54,364 nucleotides of DNA from Planococcus sp. ISL-110 (GCF_018613575.1 NZ_JAGGPX010000005.1:71374-125737); one strand, 5' to 3'. Positions 36,801 through 45,252 are shown, numbered from the stretch's first letter. The notes: a model not told the origin generated them from the sequence alone. Made by a program: numbers and translations.

Positions 36801-37166
36801 TCAATACAATAAAGAGCCTGTTCCTGCATTTCCGCCTTTTGTAATGTCAATCGGCCGTAAATGCGTTTTTTCAGAATGTCGGTAAAAGCTTGTGTCGATG
36901 GCGGCTTTGACCTTCCAAATCATCCAAATACCAAACAGTATCTGAACGATGACCAGTGCCAAGTAAAGTGGATTGGAAAAGGTTTCAGTGATGACAAAGA
37001 AAAGGGAAAGCAGGACAGTCTGGGCGACAATGACCTTTCCTGCACGCAACAGTACCGAAACGAACAGGATTAAAATCCCGATAATCAAAAATGCACTATG
37101 TTCCTGCAATAGGGAATTGAAGGAAAAGTCTGTAGATAAAGGTGAAATTAACTGAACCGAATTCAT
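36801..37166 (-). CDS. Membrane protein, hypothetical (flavodoxin cluster)
   Basis: 121 residues with about three hydrophobic helices (25-44, 46-62, 66-88) and a polar C-terminal tail. No recognised domain. ATG 37166 overlaps the stop of the upstream 62-residue gene (ATGA), and AGGAGG precedes it, so it is translationally coupled. It is the third gene of the flavodoxin operon, under the FNR-type box at 37936. Confidence 0.65.
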   Translation of the reverse strand: MNSVQLISPLSTDFSFNSLLQEHSAFLIIGILILFVSVLLRAGKVIVAQTVLLSLFFVITETFSNPLYLALVIVQILFGIWMIWKVKAAIDTSFYRHSEKTHLRPIDITKGGNAGTGSLLY

Positions 37167-37351
37167 TTTAGTTCTCCTCCTTGTTCTGACATTTCAACTG
37201 GCAGAACTGGAGGCGGGCCCTGGTATTTTTCTTTCAGTTTCAAATGGGCCTCTGTATACTTCGGATTTAATGTCCCTCCGCTTAATCCCCCGTCAATCAT
37301 ACGATCTATTTCTTGGGTACAATCACAATCGATTGTTTGTAGCTTTTTCAT
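37163..37351 (-). CDS. Small soluble protein, hypothetical (flavodoxin cluster)
   Basis: 62 residues with an N-terminal CDC pair (Cys9, Cys11), then a Gly/Pro-rich segment (GGLSGGTLNPKYTEAHLKLK, GPPPVLPVEM). No recognised domain; the close cysteines might bind metal or be redox active, which is a guess. ATG 37351 has GAGGAGG upstream. It lies 33 bases after flavodoxin and overlaps the next gene by 4 bases. Confidence 0.65.
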   Translation of the reverse strand: MKKLQTIDCDCTQEIDRMIDGGLSGGTLNPKYTEAHLKLKEKYQGPPPVLPVEMSEQGGELK

Positions 37352-37384
37352 GGGTGTTTCCTCCTCGTTTAATGTGGTTATAAA

Positions 37385-37870
37385 TTAAAATTGCCCAGCT
37401 TCATTAGTAGCACCGTATTTTATGATGGTTTGCTGGAATTCTTCCGCCAGTTTTTTGATGGATAGCAGCTCTTCTTCCTCGTCAGGTGACAGGTCCACTT
37501 TGACGGAATGTTGGATGACCCGAGCGTTTTGCTGTTTAAACTCAACTTTCATCAAATCAACCGCTGAACAAAATCCATCATATGCAGTGTCACCTGAACC
37601 GAAAACTCCAACAACTTTGCCGGTCAGATCGGCGGTCCGCAGTGTGTCGCAAAATAGTTCTGTTTCAAATGGAAGATCTCCATCATCATACGTGTAGGTG
37701 CCAAAAAGAATGCCGTCATACTGAAGTAACTGCTGGGGATCCAGTCTATCCATTTCGATATTTTCCATAGTTACTGTACAGACCTCCGGATCCAGATGCT
37801 GCTCCAATAAATTGGCTATTTCTTCTGTATTTCCTGTTGAACTCGCATAAAGGATAAGCACATGTATCAT
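37385..37870 (-). CDS. Flavodoxin
   Basis: 161 residues. FMN-binding phosphate loop SSTGNTEEIA after the first strand (HVLILYA), aromatic-rich FMN loops GTYTYDDGDLP and FGSGDTAYDGFC. A small cytosolic electron carrier, perhaps substituting for ferredoxin. Start ATG 37870 is chosen for AGGAGTG 6 bases upstream; a GTG at 37879 would overlap that site. First gene of a three-gene cluster. Its promoter has an FNR-type box (37936-37949). Confidence 0.9.
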   Translation of the reverse strand: MIHVLILYASSTGNTEEIANLLEQHLDPEVCTVTMENIEMDRLDPQQLLQYDGILFGTYTYDDGDLPFETELFCDTLRTADLTGKVVGVFGSGDTAYDGFCSAVDLMKVEFKQQNARVIQHSVKVDLSPDEEEELLSIKKLAEEFQQTIIKYGATNEAGQF

Positions 37871-37935
37871 AACGATCACTCCTGGTTCTGACTTGCTTCC
37901 TATCTATAGTTTATCGATAAGCTATAGTGAAAAAC

Positions 37936-37949
37936 TTGACACACATCAA
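37936..37949 (-). promoter_or_regulatory. FNR-type box of flavodoxin operon (TTGAT-N4-GTCAA)
   Basis: Minus strand reads TTGAT-GTGT-GTCAA. Its centre (37942.5) is 32 bp from the centre of a candidate -10 TAAACT at 37908-37913, the spacing of a class II Crp/Fnr-activated promoter. Two more boxes with the same layout serve the neighbouring metal genes. Confidence 0.68.
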
Positions 37950-38151
37950 GTCGGGAGTGAACTCCGTTATTTTTTTGTCGAATGTTCTTCCATTTGCCGA
38001 TAACGCACAAGAATTGGATCAGTTATACTCTGGTATCTCGAAAAATTGGAGATAAATGTAAAGTAAAAAACCGGCAAAAAAAGGTTTGCTTTTCACTGCC
38101 GGTTTCCTTATCTCTATAAATGGATCGGTAACACCAGATAATCTGCTGATG

Positions 38152-38361
38152 TCAGGCCATAACTGGATAGCCGAGCTTTTCGATAACGGTCTTCAACTCT
38201 TCCGGTGCTACCTGTTCTTCATCATAATCCACTTTTACTTTACTGGAATTGAACAGCACCTTCACTTCCTCGACGCCACCTATTTCCCCAACTTTCCCTT
38301 CAATCTTTTTAATGCAGGAAGGACAAGTCAAGGGTTCTAATTGGAATTTAACTCTAGTCAT
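38152..38361 (-). CDS. Heavy-metal-associated (HMA) domain protein, CopZ-like
   Basis: 69 residues, a single ferredoxin-like HMA domain with the metal motif TCPSC (Cys13, Cys16) and the typical end GYPV. It would carry a soft metal ion to the divergently encoded P1B ATPase, which has no HMA domain of its own; that pairing is inference. Start ATG 38361 has AAAGGAG upstream; an earlier in-frame start at 38445 would run through the promoter. TATACT -10 and an FNR-type box precede it. Confidence 0.85.
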   Translation of the reverse strand: MTRVKFQLEPLTCPSCIKKIEGKVGEIGGVEEVKVLFNSSKVKVDYDEEQVAPEELKTVIEKLGYPVMA

Positions 38362-38390
38362 TTGAACCGCTCCTTTCTCTTGCTGCTTCC

Positions 38391-38432
38391 AGTATAGAAA
38401 CTCCAGCCAGGCACTTCCTTGACCTGCATCAA
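38391..38432 (-). promoter_or_regulatory. FNR-type box and -10 of the HMA gene
   Basis: Box on the minus strand TTGAT-GCAG-GTCAA (38419-38432); -10 TATACT at 38391-38396. Centre-to-centre 32 bp, exactly class II. There is no -35, as expected for an activator-dependent promoter. Confidence 0.78.
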
Positions 38433-38532
38433 GTCCTGAAATCAAACAAACGCCAGATCAATGAAGATCCACTCCGCAAATATTGGCAATCATAAAGAAA
38501 GCAATAAATTCTTCTGATGAACATGCGGTTAC

Positions 38533-38574
38533 TTGATAGGGGTCAATTTATAAAAACATGACTTAATTTATTAT
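38533..38574 (+). promoter_or_regulatory. FNR-type box and -10 of the P1B ATPase gene
   Basis: TTGAT-AGGG-GTCAA (38533-38546) with -10 TATTAT at 38569-38574; centres 32 bp apart. Same half-site order relative to transcription as the other two boxes. Confidence 0.78.
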
Positions 38575-38652
38575 GGAAGCATAAAGAAAAGTGTTATACA
38601 CAAAGAATTTGATTGAAAATTTACACAATAATGAAAGGGGAGTTGAAGAGAG

Positions 38653-40554
38653 ATGTTTGCGTTTATTCACAAAAAGAAAAAAACCATTACATTTACGGCC
38701 GGTTTCTTACTGGCGCTCGCATTGGTTTTAAACTTTACAGGACATTATGACTTGCGGCAGCTTGTATTAATTCTGGCCACAATCATTGCTGGAATTCCGA
38801 TTGCCATCAAGGCATTTCAGGCATTGATGATGAAGGCATTCAGCATCGAGATGCTGGTAACGATTGCCATCATCGGCGCATTGTTTATCGGAGAATACGT
38901 GGAATCGGCAGTTGTAACATTCCTGTTCCTGTTCGGGGATTACCTGGAAGTGCGTACGCTCGAAAAAACCCGCTCTTCCCTGAAAAGCCTAGTGGATATA
39001 GCACCGCAGGAAGCAACCATCATCCGTGATGGCATCACGGTGACCGTGCCGGTGGAAAGAGTTATTAGAGGCGATCGTGTCCTGATCCGAACCGGTGGAA
39101 AAGTGCCGGTTGACGGAAAAATCATCACCGGGCACGCTTTGCTGAATGAAGCGGCCATCACCGGGGAATCCGTGTCTGCTTCGAAGAAAACCGGAGACAA
39201 AGTGTTCGGTAGTACAGTTATGGATTCGGGGTATATCGAGATTATTGCCGAAAAGGTCGGAGATGATACGACATTTGCAAAAATCATCGAGTTGGTGGAA
39301 GAAGCGCAAGAGTCGAAATCGAAGACCGAAAAATTCCTGAACAAGTTTGCAAATATCTACACACCCGCAGTAGTGGTCTTGTCATTTGTGGTATATGCGC
39401 TGACAAGAGATCTCCATCTGGCCATTACCTTCCTGGTCATTGCCTGTCCAGGGGCGTTGATCATCGGTGCGCCGGTCTCCAGTGTAGCGGGCATCGGAAA
39501 CGGTGCGAAAAATGGCGTCCTGGTAAAAGGTGGGGAAGTGATGGACCGTTTCTCGAAGGTCGATACATTGGTCTTCGATAAAACCGGCACTTTGACGAAA
39601 GGCAAGCCGGAAGTAACAGATATCAAAGTCTTTCATTCATATAAAGAGCAGGAGCTGCTCCGGTTGGTGGCACAGGCGGAAACGGTTTCTGAACATCATC
39701 TGGGCCAAACCATCGTCAAGAGAGCAAAAACCCGGAATATGGCCCTCGATCAAGAGCCGGAACAAGTTGAAGTCATTAAAGGCAATGGGTTGGCGGCCAG
39801 TGTAGAAGGTAAGGTTTTGGTAATTGGGAACCGAAAACTGATGAAAGCGAAAAACATCACCATCTCGGCAGTAGCAGAGGCCTATGCGGTAGAACGTGAA
39901 AAAGCAGGGAATACCGCCATATTTGCAGCTGCAGACGGGATTGTGGAGGGGATATTCTCGATCGCTGACCAAATCCGTGAAGACGCGGCTCCTGCACTCG
40001 CTCAAATGAGAAAGAATGGCATCAAAAAAATCGTCATGCTGACAGGCGATAACCAGCATACAGCCGAGTTGGTCGCGGAAACTTTGGGTCTGGATGAATT
40101 CCATGCTGAACTGCTGCCAGAAGACAAAGTGGCTTTTGTCAAGAAACTGAAACAGCAGGGCCATGTAGTCGCAATGGCAGGGGATGGTGTCAATGATGTT
40201 CCGGCAATCGCTACTGCAGATATCGGACTTGCGATGGGCGAAGGCGGCACCGACATTTCAATGGAAACCGCCGATGTCGTGTTGATGGCTGATAAACTCA
40301 TGCAGTTCTCGCATGCTTATTCATTGTCAAAAGCCACCATCCGCAATATGAAACAAAACACCTTCTTTGCAGTCGGCATTGTGGCGGTCCTGCTGGCCGG
40401 TGTGCTGATGGGATCTATTCACCTGGCTTCCGGCATGTTTATCCATGAAGCCAGTGTCCTGATCGTCACCTTGAATGCCATGAGGCTGATGAGCTTTAAC
40501 CGCAAAAAAACGGAAGCTGAAAAACCTTTGGAACCGGTCAATGTTAGGGTTTAA
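38653..40554 (+). CDS. P1B-type heavy-metal ATPase with CPG motif
   Basis: 633 residues. Membrane pump for transition metals. No N-terminal HMA domain; about eight transmembrane helices; actuator TGES (170-173); channel motif Cys265-Pro-Gly in ACPGALIIGAPVS; phosphorylation DKTGT (Asp309); HP-type SEHHLGQ; hinge GDGVND. The channel motif is CPG instead of the better studied CPC, CPH or SPC, so metal and direction cannot be assigned with confidence. ATG 38653 has AGGGGAG upstream. Divergent from the HMA gene; both promoters and the flavodoxin promoter share FNR-type boxes. Terminator at 40621. Confidence 0.9.
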   Translation: MFAFIHKKKKTITFTAGFLLALALVLNFTGHYDLRQLVLILATIIAGIPIAIKAFQALMMKAFSIEMLVTIAIIGALFIGEYVESAVVTFLFLFGDYLEVRTLEKTRSSLKSLVDIAPQEATIIRDGITVTVPVERVIRGDRVLIRTGGKVPVDGKIITGHALLNEAAITGESVSASKKTGDKVFGSTVMDSGYIEIIAEKVGDDTTFAKIIELVEEAQESKSKTEKFLNKFANIYTPAVVVLSFVVYALTRDLHLAITFLVIACPGALIIGAPVSSVAGIGNGAKNGVLVKGGEVMDRFSKVDTLVFDKTGTLTKGKPEVTDIKVFHSYKEQELLRLVAQAETVSEHHLGQTIVKRAKTRNMALDQEPEQVEVIKGNGLAASVEGKVLVIGNRKLMKAKNITISAVAEAYAVEREKAGNTAIFAAADGIVEGIFSIADQIREDAAPALAQMRKNGIKKIVMLTGDNQHTAELVAETLGLDEFHAELLPEDKVAFVKKLKQQGHVVAMAGDGVNDVPAIATADIGLAMGEGGTDISMETADVVLMADKLMQFSHAYSLSKATIRNMKQNTFFAVGIVAVLLAGVLMGSIHLASGMFIHEASVLIVTLNAMRLMSFNRKKTEAEKPLEPVNVRV

Positions 40555-40620
40555 AAAGAGAGGTTCTCAGATCCATCCGTAGACAAGAACTTGGTCTTGA
40601 TCAATCTGATTTTGGATAGA

Positions 40621-40660
40621 GAAAAGCCGACTGATTCTAATCTGATCAGTCGGCTTTTTC
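40621..40660. terminator. Terminator of P1B ATPase gene
   Basis: GAAAAGCCGACTGAT pairs with ATCAGTCGGCTTTTTC. Confidence 0.92.
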
Positions 40661-40812
40661 ATAGGTTTTTACGCTTTTGATATGAACGATAGGAACTTGC
40701 AAGTAAACACAACGATGAATAGGATTCTGACGTCATGCGGTTTGTAGATCCGACTACGAACCAGACAAATGGAAGTGCCTTTCCTGTTGCAGCCCGGTTT
40801 GCCGGTAAAAAT

Positions 40813-41613
40813 TTATCTTCCACCCAGCAGATCGAACAATCCGCCAGCGGCACTGCCTTCGCCTTGTGAACGGCCGACAGGATTCTGCGGAGCCGCCGCA
40901 AATACGCGGCTTGCCAAACGGCTGAATGGCATCGACTGGATCCAGACACTGCCGGGGCCCCGCAACGTCGCAAAGAATAAGCCTTCACCGCCGAACAAGG
41001 CGGTTTTAATGCCTGGAACGGTTTCGATATTGTATTCGACGTCTCCGGTCATGGCAACCAAACAACCGGTATCAACGCGCAGCACTTCACCTTTTTGAAG
41101 ATTTTTGCGATAGAGGGTGCCGCCTGCATGGACGAATGCCAGTCCGTCGCCTTCCAGTTTTTGCATGATAAAGCCTTCTCCACCAAAAAATCCGGCGCCG
41201 AGTTTGCGCTGAAATTCAATGCCGATGGAAACTCCTTTGGCCGCAGCCAGGAAAGAATCTTTTTGGCAGATGATTTTGCCATTCAGCATGCTTAAGTCCA
41301 TTGGAATGATTTTGCCGGGATAAGGGGCTGCAAAAGACACGTGGCGTTTACCGGTTCCTTTATTGGTGAACGCTGTCATGAACAGGCTTTCACCGGTGAT
41401 GACCCGTTTTCCTGCGCCCATCAGTTTGCCCATCAAGCCGCTGCCTCCAGAACTTTTGGAGCCATCGCCAAAAATCGTTTCCATGGCAATGCCATCCTCC
41501 ATCATCATTAAAGCGCCAGCTTCGGCGATTACGGTTTCGGAAGGATCCAGTTCCACTTCCACAAATTGCATATCATCCCCGTGCAGCTTAAAATCAATTT
41601 CATGATTATTCAT
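40813..41613 (-). CDS. AIM24/TIGR00266-family protein
   Basis: 266 residues, all-beta, with repeated strand patterns (ETVIAEAGALMMMEDGIAME, GKIIPMDLSMLNGKIICQKD, VAMTGDVEYNIE) and a Gly-rich hinge KSSGGSGLMGKLMGAGKR. It ends QNPVGRSQGEGSAAGGLFDL, a flexible tail. Function of the family in bacteria is unknown; the name comes from a mitochondrial relative. ATG 41613 follows AGGAGGAAT. Divergent from the cupin gene. Confidence 0.85.
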   Translation of the reverse strand: MNNHEIDFKLHGDDMQFVEVELDPSETVIAEAGALMMMEDGIAMETIFGDGSKSSGGSGLMGKLMGAGKRVITGESLFMTAFTNKGTGKRHVSFAAPYPGKIIPMDLSMLNGKIICQKDSFLAAAKGVSIGIEFQRKLGAGFFGGEGFIMQKLEGDGLAFVHAGGTLYRKNLQKGEVLRVDTGCLVAMTGDVEYNIETVPGIKTALFGGEGLFFATLRGPGSVWIQSMPFSRLASRVFAAAPQNPVGRSQGEGSAAGGLFDLLGGR

Positions 41614-41732
41614 CTGTTATTCCTCCTCTGTCGTGTGGGTGTTTTTGTTATACAATGGATACGTGTAAAGAGATGGAAAGTTTCACAAATTTCAGCTGTC
41701 TAAAAAACTAATGAGAAATGGAGAGGATAGCG

Positions 41733-42260
41733 ATGAATGCAGAAGACTGGATCACCCATTTGGACATGGCGGCGCATCCGGAGGGCGGGTACTTTAAGCA
41801 GTCATTTGTTTCGCCTGAAAAGATTAGCACGTCTACGCATCCGGCTGAGCGGAACCTGTACACCAGCATTTATTTTCTGCTGCGGTCACAGGATGTCTCG
41901 CATTTCCACCGGCTGAAATCCGATGAGCTTTGGTATTTTCATGCCGGCCATGCGGTTACGGTGCATATTCTGGATGTTGAAGGAAATTACCGTGCCGAAA
42001 AATTGGGGCTCGATTTAGCCGCGGGAGAACGCCCACAGGTGCTGGTTGAAAAAGGCAGCATTTTCGGCTCGACAGTAGAGGCAGAAGCCGCATTTTCCTT
42101 AGTGGGCTGCATGGTTTCTCCAGGCTTTGACTTTGCTGATTTTGAATTATTGATGCAGGACGAGCTGCTTGCGCTTTATCCGGAACAGGAACAGGTCATC
42201 AAAAAGCTGGCCTATGAAAAAAAACCGGGCACTCTATCGGATTCCGGGGATAAATGCTAG
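41733..42260 (+). CDS. Cupin, DUF985 family
   Basis: 175 residues. Starts with the family signature HPEGGYFKQSF, followed by the cupin core YFLLRSQDVSHFHRLKSDELWYFHAG, in which two histidines and a glutamate form a metal site. Function unknown; some relatives act on sugars. ATG 41733 is chosen for GGAGAGG 6 bases upstream; an in-frame ATG at 41718 covers that site. Next gene begins 37 bases downstream. Confidence 0.86.
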   Translation: MNAEDWITHLDMAAHPEGGYFKQSFVSPEKISTSTHPAERNLYTSIYFLLRSQDVSHFHRLKSDELWYFHAGHAVTVHILDVEGNYRAEKLGLDLAAGERPQVLVEKGSIFGSTVEAEAAFSLVGCMVSPGFDFADFELLMQDELLALYPEQEQVIKKLAYEKKPGTLSDSGDKC

Positions 42261-42297
42261 ACTTGGGGAAGACAAAGCAAAAGGGTGAGGGAGAACG

Positions 42298-42543
42298 ATG
42301 GGGAGTTTTTTATTGATTTTGATTATTGCCGTAGCGGTCTTTGTAGGAATTGCCTCCAAGAAATATTACGACAAGCCGTACATTGTAAATTTCGGCATCG
42401 CTTTGATGATGGCCTTATTGGTCATTCAGACATTCCAAATGACGCCAATTGGCGGACTCGGCTATGCCGCGATCATTCTCTGTTCGATTGCGTTTGTGTT
42501 TCAATTGGTCATGGGTATCAGAAACCTGAAAACAGCATCATAA
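42298..42543 (+). CDS. Small membrane protein, hypothetical
   Basis: 81 residues with three hydrophobic helices (1-18, 31-48, 54-72) and a short basic end. ATG 42298 has GAGGGAG upstream. Probably co-transcribed with the cupin gene; both end at the hairpin at 42553. No family recognised. Confidence 0.62.
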   Translation: MGSFLLILIIAVAVFVGIASKKYYDKPYIVNFGIALMMALLVIQTFQMTPIGGLGYAAIILCSIAFVFQLVMGIRNLKTAS

Positions 42544-42552
42544 TCGGCAGGT

Positions 42553-42590
42553 AAAAAAGGCTTCTGATCATAGATCAAAGGCCTTTTTTC
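42553..42590. terminator. Bidirectional terminator
   Basis: AAAAAAGGC...GCCTTTTTT with inner TGATC/GATCA pairing; between the convergent small membrane protein and NAD(P)-binding genes. Confidence 0.8.
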
Positions 42591-42609
42591 TTTGCATATT
42601 TTGAGCTGG

Positions 42610-43254
42610 CTAAAGCCGGTTAAGTGCGTCTTCAATTTCATCTTCACCCGAAATAACTTCAAAGGTCTTGTTGTAGACATGCTCATTGGCAAGTGAATGC
42701 AGCAAGACACGTGCTACATCTTCCCTTGTGATTTCACCCGAATCCAGCTTTTCAGTCGCTAAAATCTTGCCGGTTCCAGGATCGTTGGTCAACAGTCCCG
42801 GCCGAATGATGGTGTAGACCAATCCACTGGCGCGCAGGATGTTATCGGCGTGGTGCTTGGCTACATAGTAATGGGCCATATCCTCTTTCCACATCTCCCG
42901 CTTGTCGGCATTGATGGCACTGATCATGAGAAAGCGTTCAGTCCCGGTTTGTTCAGCTGCTTCGATTGTTTTGGCGGCACCATCCAAATCGATCAGCAAG
43001 GTCTTGTCCGCACCTGTAGCGCCGCCGCTGCCAGCCGCAAATACGACAGCATCGCAGTCCTTCATGGCATCCGCGATTTCCTCGACACTGCCTTCGAGGC
43101 TGGTCAATACCGATTCCACCCCTAAGCTATTGAAAAAGCTGATTTGCTCTTCTTTGCGGATCATCGCTTTCGGTATATGCTCTTCGCTGTCCGCTAGCAT
43201 TTTGACAAAATGCCTCCCAATCTGTCCATTCGCGCCTACTACCAACACTTTCAT
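42610..43254 (-). CDS. NAD(P)-binding oxidoreductase, atypical SDR (YhfK-like)
   Basis: 214 residues. Rossmann motif GANGQIGRHF at the N-terminus, FAAGSGG, and LMISAINADKR...YYVAKHHAD with the Tyr-x3-Lys pair. This is the SDR_a5/NAD(P)H-binding group, as in B. subtilis YhfK. Substrate unknown; such proteins often handle flavin or quinone reduction or serve as stress proteins. ATG 43254 follows GAGGGGCTGATCAGG. Confidence 0.82.
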   Translation of the reverse strand: MKVLVVGANGQIGRHFVKMLADSEEHIPKAMIRKEEQISFFNSLGVESVLTSLEGSVEEIADAMKDCDAVVFAAGSGGATGADKTLLIDLDGAAKTIEAAEQTGTERFLMISAINADKREMWKEDMAHYYVAKHHADNILRASGLVYTIIRPGLLTNDPGTGKILATEKLDSGEITREDVARVLLHSLANEHVYNKTFEVISGEDEIEDALNRL

Positions 43255-43451
43255 CCTGATCAGCCCCTCTGCGGTTTTCGTTGCTCTTCTTCCCTAATAT
43301 ACCCTGCAAGAGCCCCTTCAAGCAAAGCATGCCTTTATTTAATTCTGAAAAATGCCAATAAGTAGAAAAGGGGACTTTATTCTCAAGTTAAGTTTAGTAT
43401 AATGGTAGACAACAGACTGATTTTACTGCTACTGATTTTAGGAGGAACATT

Positions 43452-43658
43452 ATGAACTCGATGACAGATTCAAAGATGATGGAATTAAAGGAAACAGCAC
43501 CAACAAGAGAAACACCGCCTGATTTCTCCCAATTTAAAGGGAAAAGATTAGACAAGGAACCAAGCCGTTTTCTCGAATTGATGGGACATGCGCTATGGTT
43601 CTGTTCGGGTACCGCTATCTTAATGGCGATGATATTTTCTTTGTTTTATTTCGTTTAA
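43452..43658 (+). CDS. Small single-span membrane protein, hypothetical
   Basis: 68 residues: a polar, acidic N-terminal half followed by one C-terminal hydrophobic helix (about 48-68, ALWFCSGTAILMAMIFSLFY), a tail-anchored layout. ATG 43452 has TAGGAGGAAC upstream; a TATAAT at 43398-43403 is a likely -10. It lies 21 bases before the S66 peptidase gene, probably on the same transcript. Function unknown. Confidence 0.66.
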   Translation: MNSMTDSKMMELKETAPTRETPPDFSQFKGKRLDKEPSRFLELMGHALWFCSGTAILMAMIFSLFYFV

Positions 43659-43679
43659 CTCATAAAGGGGGACTATTGG

Positions 43680-44690
43680 ATGATTCGTTATCCTGAAAAA
43701 ACCTTGAAAACGATTGGAATTACAGCACCATCTTCAGGCGTCGGAAAAGAACAGCACAATCTCTTGGAGCAGGCGATTGCCCGCCAACAGCAGAACGGCT
43801 TCCAGATTAAAACCGGAGAAACCGCCTGGACGCAGGAACTGGCCAAATCGGCACCTGCGAAAAAGCGCGCGGATGAATTCATGGAAATGATGAATAATCC
43901 GGAGATTGATATTATTATCCCTCCTTGGGGAGGCGAACTGCTGATTGAAACATTGGAATACCTGGACTTTAATGGGATGCAGCCCAAATGGGTTCTCGGC
44001 TATTCAGATCTCAGTTTGCTGCTGTTGGCCATTACCTTGAAAACCGGAATAGCTACTGCACATGGCACCAACATCGTGGATTTGCGCGGCGAAAAAAGCG
44101 ACGAAACGACGGGACAGTGGCTGCCGGTTCTGAAAACCGAAGACGGAAAAACCGTTACACAAAGCTCTTCTGCACATTTTCAAAAAGAGTGGAATCATTC
44201 AGATCCATCTCCAGTGGTCTTTCATTTGACAGAGCCCACCAGATGGAAAACTGTTTCAGGAACCGACGAAACATTCTCGGGCCGCCTGCTGGGTGGCTGC
44301 ATCGATGTGATCCGGCACCTGATTGGAACGCCGTATGGAGAAGTTCAGGCTTTCCGGGAACAGTACATTCCGGGTGAACAGGTCGTCTGGTATTTGGAGA
44401 ATTGTGAAATGTCCGTTACAGATTTAAAACGGTCGCTGACAGGGATGAAATATGCAGGCTGGTTTGAGGATTGTTCCGGCATTCTGTTTGGGCGTAGTGC
44501 GGCGAATGAGCCGGTCGAGGGATACACCGCCGAAAGGATGTACCAGGATTTGGCTGAAGACTTGGGCCTGCCGATCGCTTATGACATCGATTTAGGCCAT
44601 GTGCCGCCGCAGATCACGTTCGTCAACGGTGCCTACGCGGATATCCATGTCGCAGGCGGCAAAGGAACCGTCACTCAGGAATTCAAATAA
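43680..44690 (+). CDS. S66 peptidase (LD-carboxypeptidase / MccF-like)
   Basis: 336 residues. Catalytic triad of the family visible: nucleophile Ser109 in LGYSDLS, Glu240 in YLENCE, His307 in DLGHVPPQ. LdcA members recycle muropeptides; MccF members cleave microcin C-type toxins. The presence of an intact triad argues for activity, but the substrate is open; absence of a signal peptide fits a cytosolic enzyme. ATG 43680 follows AAAGGGGGAC. Confidence 0.88.
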   Translation: MIRYPEKTLKTIGITAPSSGVGKEQHNLLEQAIARQQQNGFQIKTGETAWTQELAKSAPAKKRADEFMEMMNNPEIDIIIPPWGGELLIETLEYLDFNGMQPKWVLGYSDLSLLLLAITLKTGIATAHGTNIVDLRGEKSDETTGQWLPVLKTEDGKTVTQSSSAHFQKEWNHSDPSPVVFHLTEPTRWKTVSGTDETFSGRLLGGCIDVIRHLIGTPYGEVQAFREQYIPGEQVVWYLENCEMSVTDLKRSLTGMKYAGWFEDCSGILFGRSAANEPVEGYTAERMYQDLAEDLGLPIAYDIDLGHVPPQITFVNGAYADIHVAGGKGTVTQEFK

Positions 44691-44705
44691 AAAGGATGTC
44701 TGCTC

Positions 44706-45203
44706 ATGGAGATTCGACAGTTGGACGTAAGGGATGCATAGGCTTATTATGATTTGCGGATCGAAGCGTTAAGGGACAGTCCAGACGCATTCAGCACCCG
44801 GCTGGAAGATGCCATCAAAAGACCGGTCAACAAAACGGCGGAAATTTTGGCGTTGAAAAATGCCGTCACTTTTGGTGCTTTTAATGCTGGAAAACTGCTC
44901 GGCAATGTAAAGCTTGTACGCAATACAGCACCAAAGCTGGAGCACCGGGCATCAGTCGTCGCTGTTTACGTGACGCCTATTGCCAGAGGCAAAGGGCTTG
45001 CCAGGCGGTTAGTGGTGGAACTGCTTCAATATGCGGCCAAATGGCAAGGGCTGGAACGCTTGGATTTGATGGTGGCCAGTGAAAATCTGCCGGCCATCGC
45101 GCTATACGGCCATTTTGGCTTTGAAAAATACGGAACTGAAATAAAATCTATGAAAACACCTGGAAAATACATTGATGAAGATTTAATGGTGAAATTTATT
45201 TAA
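44706..45203 (+). pseudogene. GNAT-family N-acetyltransferase with in-frame TAG at codon 12
   Basis: ATG 44706 has a good site (AAGGATG) and the frame reads MEIRQLDVRDA, then TAG at 44739-44741, then AYYDLRIEALRDSPDAFSTR through to 45203. The rest is an intact acetyltransferase: VAVYVTPIARGKGLARRLV is the acetyl-CoA loop and SENLPAIALYGHFGFEKYGTE the C-terminal core. A TTG at 44754 could restart translation but has no ribosome site and would drop the first strand. So this is a recent nonsense mutation, a sequencing error, or a readthrough case. Confidence 0.75.
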
Positions 45204-45217
45204 CATCATTTCAAGAA

Positions 45218-45251
45218 AAAAGGTGTATTGGACCCCTCCAATACACCTTTT
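45218..45251. terminator. Bidirectional terminator
   Basis: AAAAGGTGTATTGGA, loop CCCC, TCCAATACACCTTTT. Confidence 0.93.
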
Positions 45252-45252
45252 G

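Noticed and set aside
40561..40812. Hidden gene between the P1B ATPase and the AIM24-like gene
   Set aside because: Only a terminator is clear; remaining frames are short and unsupported.
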